DNA of 64,000 nucleotides. Source: Dictyobacter arantiisoli (lineage in GTDB: Bacteria > Chloroflexota > Ktedonobacteria > Ktedonobacterales > Ktedonobacteraceae). The stretch lies in the NCBI RefSeq assembly GCF_008326305.1, contig NZ_BIXY01000020.1, forward strand, positions 23,119 through 87,118, read 5' to 3'. A program made the position numbers and the translations under genes. The notes under the pieces were generated by a model that ran no database searches, was not told the DNA's origin, and was given only the letters and a program-made list of their open reading frames with translations. Positions 18,089 to 26,710 of the stretch are shown here, piece by piece; position 1 is the stretch's first letter; each line of letters starts with the position of its first letter.

Positions 18089-18313
18089 CTACAGATCAAG
18101 GGGTAAAACAGAAAGTGTATCAGCACTCTCATCCACATGTAATTGTTGCACCACAAGCTCTGCGTGCTGCAAAAGTTCGTTGCAATACTGTGCTAATTGC
18201 ATTCCATCTTGATATTGCTTCAGCGCTTCGTCCAGGGGCATTTTCCCATCTTGCAGGGCTATGATAGCAGCCTCCAGACGCTCGAAAGACTCTTCAAATG
18301 TCAATGGTTCCAT
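18089..18313 (-). CDS. xseB: Exodeoxyribonuclease VII small subunit
   Basis: A 74-residue protein that starts LTFEESFERLEAAI and has GKMPLDEALKQYQDGMQLAQYC, the two-helix core of XseB. The length is normal for the family. Several XseB subunits bind the long helical part of XseA to make the exonuclease that degrades single-stranded DNA from both ends. GGAGG is five bases before ATG 18313, and the start is 15 bases after the xseA stop, as expected for an xseAB operon. Confidence 0.93.
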   Translation of the reverse strand: MEPLTFEESFERLEAAIIALQDGKMPLDEALKQYQDGMQLAQYCNELLQHAELVVQQLHVDESADTLSVLPLDL

Positions 18314-18328
18314 CTTCGCCTCCAGAAA

Positions 18329-19552
18329 TCAGGGACGGACAACCTCTACCGGTATCAGCCCATCCTGTACTTGAATAGTTAAAACATCTCCTGCCTGGAC
18401 CTGCTGGACGCTGGTAACAACCGTTTGATCCGAATGTTGCCGTACGACAGCATAGCCACGAGCAATAGTTAAAAGAGGACTTAAAGAGTGTAGTTGAAGG
18501 CTTGCACTCCGCAAGCGTTCAGCACGCAAGGAAAGCAAATGCTGCATATAAGTGTGCAACCGATCAGTATATTCATCCACTTGCTGTTTATGTTTTATGA
18601 CGGTATTTTGCGGGCTGACATGCTCCAGGTCTCGCAAGGCATAGGCAACTTGATCCTGAAGATCTTCAATCCGGGCAGTCATCAAATCAGTTAATACTTG
18701 CTGCTTCTGCAGAAGGGTACTCTGCCAGTCAGCAATATCGGGCACAGCAGCCGTTGCGGCAGCGGTTGGGGTCGAGGCACGGTGATCAGCGACAAAATCA
18801 GCAATCGTAAAATCTGTCTCATGACCGACACCGCTGATAACCGGGATGCGTGAGCGTGCAATCGCACGTGCGACAACCTCTTCGTTAAAAGCCCATAGCT
18901 CTTCAATCGATCCCCCGCCCCGACCAACAATCACAACATCTGCTTCACCATGTTCATTTAAAAGATCAAGGGCCGCAGCGATAGAAGCCGGAGCCTCAAC
19001 TCCTTGTACCAGCGCAGGCGCTAAAATCACCTGAACCAGGGGATAACGATTACGCAATGTACGTAGCATATCCCGCAAAGCTGCAGCCTGCAGCGACGTG
19101 ACAATACCGATAACCGCAGGCTGGACAGGTAATGGACGTTTCCGCTCACTGGCGAAGAGCCCTTCCGCCTCCAACTGCGCCTTCAAGAGTTCGTAGCGCT
19201 GAAAAAGAGCCCCCTCACCCAGCGGTATTACTTCATCAACATAGATCTGTAGCTTGCCATCGCGCTCATAAAAAGCAACGCGGCCATTGACAGCCAGTGC
19301 CATACCATCGCGTAGAGTGGGTGCCGATGTACGCAAGCGGGCAGATTTGAAGAATACACACGGTAATTGAGAGTCGCCCTCCTTCAACGTAAAATAGCAA
19401 TGGCCAGAGGGATACGTTTTACAGTTCGAGACCTCGCCGTGGACCCAGATATTTTGCAAGATGTCGTTGATCTCTAGCATCTCTTTCAAATATAAGGATA
19501 ATGCGGAGACACTGATTGCGGAATGGGCGCCGAGAGAGTCTAGAAGATGCAT
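18329..19552 (-). CDS. xseA: Exodeoxyribonuclease VII large subunit
   Basis: A 407-residue protein with the N-terminal OB-fold domain (ISVSALSLYLKEML, VHGEVSNC, HCYFTLKEG, about residues 14-110). The catalytic domain has IGIVTSLQAAALRDM, VIVGRGGGSIEELWAFN, and PVISGVGHETDFTIADFVADHRASTPTAAA split over residues 200-275. A predicted coiled coil lies at about 280-370. The start is five bases beyond the BCCP-like stop, with GGAGG inside the end of that gene, so the two are coupled. It works with xseB in DNA repair. Confidence 0.95.
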   Translation of the reverse strand: MHLLDSLGAHSAISVSALSLYLKEMLEINDILQNIWVHGEVSNCKTYPSGHCYFTLKEGDSQLPCVFFKSARLRTSAPTLRDGMALAVNGRVAFYERDGKLQIYVDEVIPLGEGALFQRYELLKAQLEAEGLFASERKRPLPVQPAVIGIVTSLQAAALRDMLRTLRNRYPLVQVILAPALVQGVEAPASIAAALDLLNEHGEADVVIVGRGGGSIEELWAFNEEVVARAIARSRIPVISGVGHETDFTIADFVADHRASTPTAAATAAVPDIADWQSTLLQKQQVLTDLMTARIEDLQDQVAYALRDLEHVSPQNTVIKHKQQVDEYTDRLHTYMQHLLSLRAERLRSASLQLHSLSPLLTIARGYAVVRQHSDQTVVTSVQQVQAGDVLTIQVQDGLIPVEVVRP

Positions 19553-19557
19553 TACGT

Positions 19558-20097
19558 TTATGCCTCCTCTGAACTATCGATAACCACCAGTGGTTGCCCA
19601 TATTCCACAGGCTGTCCATCTTGTACCAGAATTTCGGCTACGCGGCCTGCAATAGAGCTTTCAACCTCGCTGATGACATTCAAAGATTGAATTGAACCGA
19701 CCAATTGTCCAACTTTGACACGATCCCCAACGGCGACCAACGCTTTTCCCTTGGGTTTGCCCCAGGTATGGAAGCTGCCGACCAATGGTGCGGTGATACT
19801 ATGCCTGGCATCAACAGCACCTGTTTCATGTTTTGTTGCGGCGCTATCTGCCACAGGAGGGACATTCTGCACAGCATAAGTACCTGTCTCCGTGCTGCTT
19901 TGTGCTTTGGCTTTGCGCAACACCAGATGCATGCCTTCCTCAACGCGTTTGACTTCAATTTCCGAAACGTCGCTCTCGTCCAACAAACGTACCAGGCGTT
20001 GTAATTGTCCTACACTTACCTGTTGAGTTTGAGCTGAAGAACCATCCCCATCGACATGATACTCCAGATCATTGGGATATGGTTTATTGTAATCCAT
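19558..20097 (-). CDS. BCCP-like protein lacking the biotinyl lysine (AccB paralogue)
   Basis: A 179-residue protein with the architecture of the acetyl-CoA carboxylase biotin carboxyl carrier protein: an N-terminal AccB segment (VGQLQRLVRLL, EIEVKRVEEGMHLVL), a variable linker, and a C-terminal biotinyl/lipoyl fold from about residue 102 (TAPLVGSFHTWGKPKGKALV) to 175. The usual EAMKM motif is replaced by QSLNV: codon AAT at 19678-19680 gives Asn140 where biotin would be attached. The rest of the fold, including the EVES and GQPVEYGQPLVVI elements, is intact. It lies in the usual efp-accB-xseA neighbourhood but no accC follows. As it stands it cannot carry biotin; a structural or regulatory role like plant BADC proteins is possible. 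Confidence 0.85.
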   Translation of the reverse strand: MDYNKPYPNDLEYHVDGDGSSAQTQQVSVGQLQRLVRLLDESDVSEIEVKRVEEGMHLVLRKAKAQSSTETGTYAVQNVPPVADSAATKHETGAVDARHSITAPLVGSFHTWGKPKGKALVAVGDRVKVGQLVGSIQSLNVISEVESSIAGRVAEILVQDGQPVEYGQPLVVIDSSEEA

Positions 20098-20195
20098 GTG
20101 ACGACTCCATATCTGTTACATAATCTTACACAGAGCCATGCAGGTCTGCGAGAAAAGAGGGAAAGGAGCACTTGCGTGCCCCTATGCACATTCCA

Positions 20196-20753
20196 CTATG
20201 CGCGCTCAACATAGCTTCCAGTGGTTGTATTTACGCGAATGAGATCATCAGTTGAGATGAACAGAGGCACCTGAACGACCAGACCAGTCTCAGTTGTCGC
20301 GGGCTTGGAACCGCCTGTGGCTGTATCGCCTTTATAGCCAGGCTCAGTATATGTCACGCGCAAGACAAGTTTTTCCGGCAGCTCAACGGACAGTGGCTCT
20401 CCATCATAGCTCACAATGTCCAGTTCCAGGTTATCGATCAGATAGTTGTTGGCATCGCCGAGTTGAGCAGAGGTCAACACCACGTCATCGTAGGTGCTGG
20501 TATCCATAAAATGGTATTGATCGCCCTCCTGATATTGATAGGTCACGGTTGCGCGATCCAGATAAATGCGCTTGAACTTATCGCCTGCATCACAGGTACG
20601 ATCAATCGTGGCACCTGTGCGCAAATTGCGCAGCTTTAAACGGACAATGGCACCACCACGGCCAATCTTGACATGCTGCCACTCCAAAATCGTAGCCAGC
20701 TGGCCCTCAAACTCAATCGTCACACCTTTTTTCAAATCGCCAGTTGAAATCAT
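20196..20753 (-). CDS. efp: Elongation factor P with Arg at the tip position
   Basis: A 185-residue protein of the normal EF-P length with KOW-like domain I, then two OB domains ending in the EF-P C-terminal signature region (GDTATGGSKPATTETGLVVQVP). It rescues ribosomes stalled at polyproline. The tip loop reads HVKIGRGGA, with Arg32 at the modified-residue position where many bacteria have Lys in PGKGG. AAAGGAG precedes ATG 20753. It follows the Xaa-Pro peptidase gene by 14 bases, an arrangement common to many bacteria. Confidence 0.95.
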   Translation of the reverse strand: MISTGDLKKGVTIEFEGQLATILEWQHVKIGRGGAIVRLKLRNLRTGATIDRTCDAGDKFKRIYLDRATVTYQYQEGDQYHFMDTSTYDDVVLTSAQLGDANNYLIDNLELDIVSYDGEPLSVELPEKLVLRVTYTEPGYKGDTATGGSKPATTETGLVVQVPLFISTDDLIRVNTTTGSYVERA

Positions 20754-20767
20754 TAACCTTTTCTCCT

Positions 20768-21868
20768 TTAGCGTGGAAGTACTAACGTCGTCGGTGACTT
20801 CGTCAAAACTTCAGCGCCATTTTCTGTAATTAGCACACAATCCTCTACACGCGTCCCGGTCCATCCAGGAATATAAACGCCTGGCTCAACCGTGACAATA
20901 CAGCCCACTGGCAACTTGAAATCCTCAGGGGCACGTTGTGAAAGGGAAGGATTCTCATGAATCTCAAGACCAACACCATGTCCAGTTGAATGAATAAAGT
21001 AGTCCGCCAGGCCAGCTTCAGCCAGCACGTTGCGCGCCAGCGCATCAGCTTCACGGCCAGTAACGTGTGAACTTAATCCCTGCTCACAAATGTTCATAGC
21101 ATGCAGCACTTTATCATAGACTTCTTGCATGCGTGGCTCAGCCGGCTCACCCAGGCAAATTGTACGCGTCATATCCGCACAATAGCCGTGATAACGCGCA
21201 CCCATATCAATAGTAATTAATTCGCCACGCTGGATACAGCGCTCACCGGGAATGGCATGAGGCATAGAACCATTGGGACCCGAAGCCACAATCGACGGAA
21301 ACGAGAGTCCTTCAGCACCCAATTCAATTGTTTTGCGCTGTATTTCCCAGGCTACTTCTTTTTCAGTCATCCCTGGCTGAATCCATTGGCAGATATGAGC
21401 AAAAGTCTCGTCGGTAATTGCAATGGCTCGACGCAACAACTCCAATTCGTGAGCATCCTTCACGTAGCGCAAGCGCTCAACAATATTTTGCTCAAAAGGC
21501 TGGAGCGTGAAGATATCAGCACCGGCCTGGCGCAATTGCTCATAATTGGAATAACGCATTACAGGAGCCTCGAAGCCAATCTTTTTCCAACCATGCTCTT
21601 GAGCCAGAGAAGCTATTGTCTTCGCATAATCGCGTCCTGAAGGAAGCATCACCTTCCATCCCGGAGCCGAGCGCTCAGCGACCTCCGAGAATAAAGCATT
21701 GGTCAACAGAATCTGTTGTTGAGCGCTCACCAATACAGCAATCGCACCTTCTTCATCGTTCAACCAGCCACTCAGATAGGAAGCACTTTGTGGTAGTGTC
21801 ACATAAAAAGCATCCAATCCTTGTTCAGCAATCCATGTACGAAATTTTTGTATGCTCTCTTGACTCAT
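20768..21868 (-). CDS. Xaa-Pro peptidase, M24 family
   Basis: A 366-residue metallopeptidase with an N-terminal creatinase-like domain (1-130) and a C-terminal pita-bread domain. Metal ligands are visible in ITIDMGARYHGYCADMTR (two Asp), HSTGHGVGLEIHENP (His) and TVEPGVYIPGW and TRVEDCVLI (Glu residues). It removes N-terminal residues before proline, or acts on dipeptides, in the cytoplasm. It lies between aroQ and efp on the same strand with short gaps and is likely co-transcribed with them. Confidence 0.92.
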   Translation of the reverse strand: MSQESIQKFRTWIAEQGLDAFYVTLPQSASYLSGWLNDEEGAIAVLVSAQQQILLTNALFSEVAERSAPGWKVMLPSGRDYAKTIASLAQEHGWKKIGFEAPVMRYSNYEQLRQAGADIFTLQPFEQNIVERLRYVKDAHELELLRRAIAITDETFAHICQWIQPGMTEKEVAWEIQRKTIELGAEGLSFPSIVASGPNGSMPHAIPGERCIQRGELITIDMGARYHGYCADMTRTICLGEPAEPRMQEVYDKVLHAMNICEQGLSSHVTGREADALARNVLAEAGLADYFIHSTGHGVGLEIHENPSLSQRAPEDFKLPVGCIVTVEPGVYIPGWTGTRVEDCVLITENGAEVLTKSPTTLVLPR

Positions 21869-21880
21869 AGCGATCTCTTT

Positions 21881-22324
21881 CTACTTATTCTGTGCCAGAG
21901 TTGTCAATGCCTCAAGCGCCAGGATATAGCCCTGCCAACCCAGACCGGCTATCTGTCCACGGCAAACGGGGGCAATCACCGAGTGGTGTCGAAACTCTTC
22001 GCGAGCATAAACATTGCTCAGGTGAACCTCGATTGTGGGTAGCTTCGCATCCGCTACGGCATCCCGTATGGCATAGGAATAATGCGTAAAGGCACCAGGA
22101 TTAATCACAATACCCGCCACGCTATCGCGTTGCTGCTGTATATGATCAATTAAAGCGCCCTCATGATTTGATTGAAAACACTCAACGCTCACTCCCAATG
22201 CTGCCGCGCGTTGGCGTATTGCATCGTGAATTTGCGCTAGCGTCATCGTACCATAAATAGCAGCTTCTCGCGTAGTACCCAGCATATTCAAGTTCGGGCC
22301 ACTTAGAATGAGAAATTTGAGCAT
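21881..22324 (-). CDS. aroQ: Type II 3-dehydroquinate dehydratase
   Basis: A 147-residue protein, the usual size of type II dehydroquinase. It begins [13 protein letters not shown], has the catalytic Tyr in [35 protein letters not shown], and the substrate-binding [15 protein letters not shown]. It performs the third step of the shikimate pathway as a dodecamer. It sits six bases after the AroK-AroB fusion gene, which performs the second and fifth steps, so three shikimate activities are encoded together. Confidence 0.95.
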   Translation of the reverse strand: MLKFLILSGPNLNMLGTTREAAIYGTMTLAQIHDAIRQRAAALGVSVECFQSNHEGALIDHIQQQRDSVAGIVINPGAFTHYSYAIRDAVADAKLPTIEVHLSNVYAREEFRHHSVIAPVCRGQIAGLGWQGYILALEALTTLAQNK

Positions 22325-22330
22325 CTATTC

Positions 22331-23989
22331 TTACTTCTCTCCCATAAATGTCAGGATCACGCGCTCGACCAACTCATCCGGCAAAGGCATACTGATGACC
22401 TCGCCAATCTGCCGTGGCAAGATCCAGCGTACCCGCTTGCCAACCACTTTTTTATCCAACTGCATCGCCGCGAGAATGTCCTGCGCATGTACTGTACCGG
22501 CATACTCAATCGGTAATCCCAATGCGGCGAGCAAATGATTCTGCCGCTCCACAGCACTGGCAGCAAACAAACCGGACTCCTGTGCCAGCGTGGCCGCTAC
22601 GACCATACCAATTGAAACTGCTTCACCGTGCAACCATTCTCCATAACCAGACACATTCTCCAGCGCATGACCAAAGGTATGTCCATAATTCAGGATAGCA
22701 CGCCGTCCCTGTTCTCGTTCATCCTCCTCAATTACAACCACCTTCAAATCAATACAACGTGCAATAATCTGACAGAGTAGCGCAACGGGAGGAGGGGAAA
22801 ATGCTCGCAATGCGCCTGCATTTGCCTCTAATAAGGCAAACAACTCAGCGTCAAGTATGATACCATACTTTACAATTTCTGCCCATCCCTCGGTTCGGGA
22901 ACGCTCTGGCAAGGATAGCAAGGTAGAGGGATCGGCCAATACCAGCCGTGGATGATAAAATGAGCCAATCAGATTTTTTCCACGTGGATGGTTGATGCCT
23001 GTTTTTCCACCAATAGCCGAATCAACTTGCGCCAGGAGAGAGGTAGGAATCTGGATGAGCGGCACACCGCGGAGATAGGTGGCAGCAACAAAACCAACCA
23101 GATCACCGACAACTCCTCCACCCAATGCAATCAGGGCTTCACGTCGTTCCGCATGCAGTTCAAGGAGCCAATCATACAATGCAAAGAGTTGTTGTTGTGA
23201 TTTGCTTCCCTCGCCAGCAGGAAGAATGTAGATATGAGGCTCAAAGCCAGCCGCAATCAGGTTTTTAGTAATTGAAGGAATATAGATGTCATGAATGTTG
23301 CTATCGGTCACAATAAAGACGCGTGAGGGAAGTTGTAATTGCTGAAGATAACCTGGAAGACGCTCAAGCCCTCCCCAATCAACAATAGCATCGTAGCCAG
23401 CATCCACATGAACATGACGAACAAGCGGTGCGCCTGCTTCGGATTGATGAGGATCGGTAAGCATTGTGATAATCTCCTTGACTATCTGCTCTATACTTTT
23501 ATCCTGTGTAGGGCAGATGAATTCTGCTTCTTTATACCATAGCTCACGGAGAGAAAGCATCTCTTGCAAACGAACCAGCGGGTCGGGACCTGACAAGAGG
23601 GGACGAATCTCAGGGGTGTGCCCTTGTTGCCGCTCAGCAGTCAGTTGAGCCTGCAAACGGGCCAGCGAAATATGAGGTTCTACCTGCAAGAAGACACGCA
23701 CACCGTGCCGAGCCATCAAGGCACGATTCTCAGCATGAACAACGATGCCACCACCGGTAACAATGATGGCATCATCCTGGTGTTGAGCTGCCTGCGCCAG
23801 AATCTGACTCTCAAGAGTGCGAAAATAATCCTCTCCATGTCGGGCAAAGATTGCCGGAATGCGCTCCCCATACTCCTGTTCAATGAGCGCGTCGACATCA
23901 AATAAAGGACGCCCTAAACGTTGGGCGAGTAACCGCCCCACGCTGCTCTTTCCACTTCCTGATAGCCCTATCAAAAATACATGTCGCAT
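22331..23989 (-). CDS. aroKB: Fused shikimate kinase / 3-dehydroquinate synthase
   Basis: A 552-residue bifunctional protein. Residues 1-170 are shikimate kinase with the Walker A motif GLSGSGKSS at residues 8-16, the DVDALIE substrate aspartate, and VTGGGIV. Residues about 190-550 are 3-dehydroquinate synthase with ALGGGVVGDLVGFVAATYLRG, PTSLLAQVDSAIGGKTGIN, and HGEAVSIGM. It would catalyse steps two and five of the shikimate pathway. No frameshift or stop interrupts the junction. A TGATACAAT extended -10 element lies so close to ATG 23989 that the transcript may be leaderless. Confidence 0.93.
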   Translation of the reverse strand: MRHVFLIGLSGSGKSSVGRLLAQRLGRPLFDVDALIEQEYGERIPAIFARHGEDYFRTLESQILAQAAQHQDDAIIVTGGGIVVHAENRALMARHGVRVFLQVEPHISLARLQAQLTAERQQGHTPEIRPLLSGPDPLVRLQEMLSLRELWYKEAEFICPTQDKSIEQIVKEIITMLTDPHQSEAGAPLVRHVHVDAGYDAIVDWGGLERLPGYLQQLQLPSRVFIVTDSNIHDIYIPSITKNLIAAGFEPHIYILPAGEGSKSQQQLFALYDWLLELHAERREALIALGGGVVGDLVGFVAATYLRGVPLIQIPTSLLAQVDSAIGGKTGINHPRGKNLIGSFYHPRLVLADPSTLLSLPERSRTEGWAEIVKYGIILDAELFALLEANAGALRAFSPPPVALLCQIIARCIDLKVVVIEEDEREQGRRAILNYGHTFGHALENVSGYGEWLHGEAVSIGMVVAATLAQESGLFAASAVERQNHLLAALGLPIEYAGTVHAQDILAAMQLDKKVVGKRVRWILPRQIGEVISMPLPDELVERVILTFMGEK

Positions 23990-23996
23990 AGCCGCT

Positions 23997-24005
23997 ATTG
24001 TATCA
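23997..24005 (-). promoter_or_regulatory. Extended -10 promoter placed for a leaderless aroKB transcript
   Basis: On the minus strand TGATACAAT is followed by seven bases and then ATG 23989. Transcription normally starts about seven bases after a -10 box, so the first base of the message would be at or next to the start codon. No Shine-Dalgarno sequence is visible before this ATG, in contrast to most genes here. No good -35 box is seen. Confidence 0.45.
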
Positions 24006-24016
24006 CGATTCTAACC

Positions 24017-26710
24017 TTAATAGAGCTCTTCATTCCTGATATTGGTACTCAGCGAATTGACCAGACTGAATTGTGTTGTATCAACTGATTTGACCTGCTG
24101 TTGCACCGGAATCCCTACCCGTAAAAAGGATTGAATGCGGTTATCATAGACGGTGAACTCGCGACCAAAAGAGAAGATGTACTGTGCCAGGTGCCCGCTC
24201 TGTCGATTGAGCACCAGGATAGTATCAGACTTTGTACAATCGATGTTCTGGATACAATGAGCCTGATTAATAAAAGATCCTACTAAAATCTGCCACTTCT
24301 GATCCCAGCTCTGCACCAGATACTGATGCGAGACGTTTAACTTCTGATCAAAGGCAATAAAGGTACTTTGTGCTGCCTGGGCATCATAGAGCATGATCCC
24401 TAACGACGACATACCGAAATGCCCAACATACAAAACCTGATGCGCACCCATATTGGACACAAGCTTTTGCCTGCTCAACGCGAGATGCTGGTCAAATTGC
24501 AAAAATTGCATATCACCATTTCCTGGATCATAGAGCAAAAGCTGCGCACGACCAGTATTGACAAAGTCACCACTATAGACAACCCAGTTGCCGGCCAGAT
24601 TATGCTGCTCGTGGTAATCTTGCACCATCAAGTTCTGATCAAAATCCATAGTCCGACCTTCCCCTTCGGTCCGGTCATAAAGAAAAATTCCATCCTGTTG
24701 CGCGTTGACAAAACGTCCAACATACACCTCCCAGTTGGCATGCCAGAGCGTATAGGTCTGACGGTGGCGAATGCTAAAATCTGGATTGAAATCGAGCAGT
24801 TGAATATTGGACGAACGTCCCTGCTTTTCCCACGTCGCCAGTGGCATTCCACTGAGATCACTGCTCTGATTGGGGGGTGTATCTCCATTTACAGCAGCTG
24901 GCAATTGATAACTGTTTTCAATAGTTTTCATTGTGGTTGCCATAGTAGTGGGTGGCATGGTGGCTGTCGACTTCGGTGTCGCCATCTGAGCAGGTGCTGG
25001 CGAAACCGTTGGGGCCGCTGCCGGAGCAGTTGGAGGTACAGGAGTCGGCGCCTGCGTTGGAACGACAATTGGAGATGGAACAGGGGTCGCCGTAGTAGGT
25101 GGCACCGATGTCGTAGTCGGCGTAGGTGTTGGACTGACCGTGGGGGCAGGGGTTGCCGTTGGGGTCACGGTCGGTTTAGGGGTCGCCGTTGCCGTTGGGG
25201 TCACGGTCGCCGTTGGCCTGGGCTTTGGAGTAGCTGTTGCAGTTACCACCGGCTTAGCCGTCGCGGTTGGCGAAGAATGATGGGTGAATGAGGGAGTGTT
25301 TGGCGTCCCAGCAGGGGTAACTGTCACAGAAGGATTGCCTTGCACATTCACGGTGCCTGTATTGGTATCCGAACTTGTGCCTGGAGCAGGATCATTGCTG
25401 GTCGCAAAAGCATAGCGTTTATACATAAATAGACCACTGCTCTTGCCATTAAAGCGTCCAACAGACAATTCCCAACCAGTACCAATATCAGGATGCGTGA
25501 CATGTTTCTTGATCTGTAAATCTGATGTTAAGCTGAGAATTTGAATGGTACCTGCGGCACGGTCATAGAGCAAAATCTCTGATGTCTTACCACCAGAGAA
25601 ATTACCAACATGAATATCTAATGCTGATCCCCAGCTATTGGCAGGCGTGATAGCGTCTCCAAGATCTACCAGAGGAGACGAGGTGGGCGGAACACGCAAC
25701 AATACGCCATCCCCATCATCCCCGGCCTGAGGGCGTACTTTCTGCGCGCTGACACGCTGCTGATTCAATTTGTAGATCTGGATGCTCCCTTTTTGACGGT
25801 TATAGAGCAATAGATTGCTGGACCCTGTGCCAGTAAAATCAGCATTGAACTCCTGATCCGAGGAGGCTGGTGCTAAACCCAGTGCGATACGATCACTGGT
25901 ATATGTGTTCTGATGCTGTTGCTGAGTCGTAGTGGTGATGTCAGTGTTACTTGTGGTAGCATTTATGTTCGTTGTGCTTGTGCTACCAGCATTCTGGTCG
26001 CTATTCGCCTGCGCCACGGCTGCAGTAGGATCTCCAAAGCTAGCAATGTCGGGAAGCCTGGAGAAAAGCGTTACATCCACCTGCTGTGGGAAATAAATAA
26101 AACGCAACTGCCCATTCTGATAACGTGGCTCATTGATCACCGACACATTGTATCCCTTATCGGCATACATCGGTGTAGAGTCGCCATAATTCTGATAGGT
26201 CACATCGAAGGTTGAATGATCTGCACTCACCGAAGTGACAAAAGCAACGTGACCCGCCGGCCCTGACGCCCAGGTACCATCCCCAATGGGGAAAACAGCA
26301 ATCGAGGCCACACGCGGCGTCGTCCCTACTGAAAAGCCCGCCTGCGTCGCATCAATCGCCCACTCCGCGGCATTGCCCCAATTCGTTGGCAAATCATAAT
26401 TAAGCAGGTGCCATTGCTCCCATGCCCACCAGACACAATTTCCACCGCCAGGATAGGGACCGGGGCAGAGCGCATAAGGATTGCCATCCGAGGTAAAAGT
26501 AAACTGGCTACATCCATAAGAGGCATGCTGGACGTGAGCCGGCTGTGTACTCCGTGCAAAGACAGATGGTGTCACGAAAGGTGAAAATTCTACAGCGATA
26601 ATACTACAGAGAAGTACTAATCCTAGGACTTTTACGAACATGTGCTTGTGCAAGTGTATGCACATACTACTTTGACCTTTCAGCATCCTTCCCTGGGCTG
26701 AAAAAAACAT
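24017..26710 (-). CDS. Secreted CHAP amidase/peptidase with a seven-repeat propeller split by a Pro/Thr insert
   Basis: An 897-residue exported protein. ATG 26710 has AAGGTGA five bases upstream. A signal peptide spans about residues 16-53, ending in an SVFA-like cleavage site. A CHAP domain (about 60-210) has Cys92 in GGGNCVWWAW and His154 in AGHVAFV, the expected catalytic pair for cell-wall hydrolysis. From residue 277 seven repeats of about 45-50 residues follow, each with VGxF and a LLLYDRxxG core, like a seven-bladed FG-GAP/VCBS-type propeller. The third repeat is interrupted after FMYKR by about 195 Pro/Thr/Ala-rich residues (to about 630), after which its missing strand resumes with SNIQLLDF. 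Probably a peptidoglycan-active or adhesive wall protein. Confidence 0.8.
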   Translation of the reverse strand: MFFSAQGRMLKGQSSMCIHLHKHMFVKVLGLVLLCSIIAVEFSPFVTPSVFARSTQPAHVQHASYGCSQFTFTSDGNPYALCPGPYPGGGNCVWWAWEQWHLLNYDLPTNWGNAAEWAIDATQAGFSVGTTPRVASIAVFPIGDGTWASGPAGHVAFVTSVSADHSTFDVTYQNYGDSTPMYADKGYNVSVINEPRYQNGQLRFIYFPQQVDVTLFSRLPDIASFGDPTAAVAQANSDQNAGSTSTTNINATTSNTDITTTTQQQHQNTYTSDRIALGLAPASSDQEFNADFTGTGSSNLLLYNRQKGSIQIYKLNQQRVSAQKVRPQAGDDGDGVLLRVPPTSSPLVDLGDAITPANSWGSALDIHVGNFSGGKTSEILLYDRAAGTIQILSLTSDLQIKKHVTHPDIGTGWELSVGRFNGKSSGLFMYKRYAFATSNDPAPGTSSDTNTGTVNVQGNPSVTVTPAGTPNTPSFTHHSSPTATAKPVVTATATPKPRPTATVTPTATATPKPTVTPTATPAPTVSPTPTPTTTSVPPTTATPVPSPIVVPTQAPTPVPPTAPAAAPTVSPAPAQMATPKSTATMPPTTMATTMKTIENSYQLPAAVNGDTPPNQSSDLSGMPLATWEKQGRSSNIQLLDFNPDFSIRHRQTYTLWHANWEVYVGRFVNAQQDGIFLYDRTEGEGRTMDFDQNLMVQDYHEQHNLAGNWVVYSGDFVNTGRAQLLLYDPGNGDMQFLQFDQHLALSRQKLVSNMGAHQVLYVGHFGMSSLGIMLYDAQAAQSTFIAFDQKLNVSHQYLVQSWDQKWQILVGSFINQAHCIQNIDCTKSDTILVLNRQSGHLAQYIFSFGREFTVYDNRIQSFLRVGIPVQQQVKSVDTTQFSLVNSLSTNIRNEELY

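Noticed and set aside
24419..25291. 290-residue plus-strand open frame rich in Arg, Trp and Ser
   Set aside because: It is the antisense reading of the CHAP protein, and its odd composition comes from the Pro/Thr-rich codons on the other strand. No ribosome site.
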